Positions 30,449-31,090 of a stretch of 31,090 nt of DNA are shown one piece after another. Made by a program: the position numbers and the translations under genes. The notes under the pieces are model-generated. The model saw only the letters and a program-made list of their open reading frames with translations, did not search any database and was not told where the DNA came from. This DNA is from an uncultured Veillonella sp. (GTDB taxonomy: Bacteria > Bacillota > Negativicutes > Veillonellales > Veillonellaceae). The stretch spans positions 1 through 31,090 of the forward strand of contig CAAEOZ010000217.1 in the NCBI GenBank assembly GCA_900757715.1. The letters are read 5' to 3'. Within the stretch, counting starts at the first letter, position 1. The number at the start of each line of letters is the position of its first letter.

Positions 30449-31090
30449 GTGTTGTATCGATTAATACTACAGCGTTTGGCAAGTATTGTAGGTATTTTAT
30501 TGGTGGTTACCATCGGTACATTTGTATTGATAAAATTATCTCCTATTGATCCCGTGTCGATGAAGTTTAATCTTCTAGGGGCTACACAAGATCCAGTTGT
30601 AGTTGCACAGATACGAGAGCAGTTAGGGCTTAATGATCCTTGGTGGCAGCAATACCTACGTTGGTTAGGTCAAATTGTACAAGGGGACTTTGGTGAGTCC
30701 ATTCTGTACGCTTTACCAGTGGCGACTATTCTTGGTGGCGCCTTGCCTAATACCTTGGGGCTAGTATCCTTAGCTCTTGTTATGGGGATAGTGGTAACCA
30801 TACCGCTCGGTATGTTATCTGCAAAGTATCAAGACTCATGGATTGATCATGGGGTTCGTCTCGTTACATTCTTAGCGTTAGCAATCCCTGGGTTCTGGGT
30901 CGGTTTATTATTACTGTACTTATTCGGTGTTAAATTACAGCTAGTGTCGGTAACGAATACCAATGGCTTTTCTGCCTATGTTCTGCCCGCAGTAACCCTT
31001 GCTTTATGGATATGTGGTCTCTACATTCGTCGATTGCGCAATGCTATTTTAGAAGTGTCGCGACAGCCCTTTGTACAGGGGGCGCGAGCA
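30449..31090 (+). CDS. Nickel/peptide-type ABC permease (NikB/DppB family), partial
   Basis: The first 214 residues of an inner-membrane permease running off the window end. The N-terminal span (about residues 8-30), 'LSPIDPVSMKF', 'QLGLNDPWWQQYLRWLG' and 'GDFGESI' are diagnostic of the NikB/DppB/OppB family, and the frame ends inside the 'GARA' part of the conserved cytoplasmic loop. Such permeases import nickel complexes, short peptides or metallophores. The start is taken as GTG 30449, with AAGAAGG 8 nt upstream; TTG 30452 is the alternative. Two Fur-like boxes in front favour metal or metallophore transport over peptides, but this is inference. The rest of the operon lies outside. Confidence 0.85.
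   Translation, partial: MLYRLILQRLASIVGILLVVTIGTFVLIKLSPIDPVSMKFNLLGATQDPVVVAQIREQLGLNDPWWQQYLRWLGQIVQGDFGESILYALPVATILGGALPNTLGLVSLALVMGIVVTIPLGMLSAKYQDSWIDHGVRLVTFLALAIPGFWVGLLLLYLFGVKLQLVSVTNTNGFSAYVLPAVTLALWICGLYIRRLRNAILEVSRQPFVQGARA

Noticed and set aside
1..31090. CRISPR arrays, rRNA, tRNA, insertion sequences with transposase, phage genes
   Set aside because: I looked for regular repeats, conserved RNA blocks and transposase motifs and saw none.

Overview
The window most likely comes from Veillonella or a close relative in the Negativicutes, which are anaerobic Firmicutes with an outer membrane. The basis is AT-rich DNA with Firmicute-type AAGGAGG ribosome-binding sites, found together with TonB, ExbB/ExbD and outer-membrane TonB-dependent receptors, plus a fixCXAB electron-transfer set. 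This assignment comes from gene content and style; no database search was run. All genes read on the + strand except one ArsR-type regulator.

Layout. 1-2141: tail of a pirin-family gene, a CGGC-domain protein and a secreted M48 metalloprotease, with two clear terminators. 2142-2681: long AT-rich leader carrying the promoter of the main cluster. 2682-21006: an 18-kb, one-direction cluster: exbB-exbD-tonB, two tandem paralogous TonB-dependent receptors, a FecB/FecC/FecE-type ABC importer, a three-subunit chelatase (ChlI-like AAA+, ChlD-like AAA+/VWA, CobN-like large subunit), a second substrate-binding lipoprotein and a third receptor, closed by a strong terminator. 21418-22740: PLP aminotransferase. 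22898-23359 (minus): ArsR-type regulator, divergent from fixC-fixX-fixA-fixB (23748-27325). 27334-27660: a 138-bp inverted-repeat element with a terminator in it, then an unexplained non-coding stretch. 27728-29360: two short-chain dehydrogenases. 29629-30219: small secreted protein. 30220-30327: a compact structured RNA element plus terminator. 30347-31090: Fur-box promoter and the start of a nickel/peptide-type ABC permease gene.

How it fits together. The main cluster encodes a full route for a metal-tetrapyrrole or similar metallophore: receptors powered by ExbBD-TonB, periplasmic lipoproteins, an inner-membrane importer, and then a cytoplasmic ATP-driven chelatase that could insert metal into, or remove it from, the imported ring. 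The coupling of uptake to a CobN/ChlI/ChlD chelatase is the most interesting system here. Its substrate (heme, corrinoid precursor or other porphyrinoid) cannot be settled from sequence alone.

Regulation visible in the sequence: the exbB promoter and the promoter of the second receptor share a near-identical element next to the -35 box. The first ABC lipoprotein has its ribosome-binding site inside a 14-bp perfect inverted repeat with its own signal-peptide codons. Two Fur-like boxes lie before the last gene.
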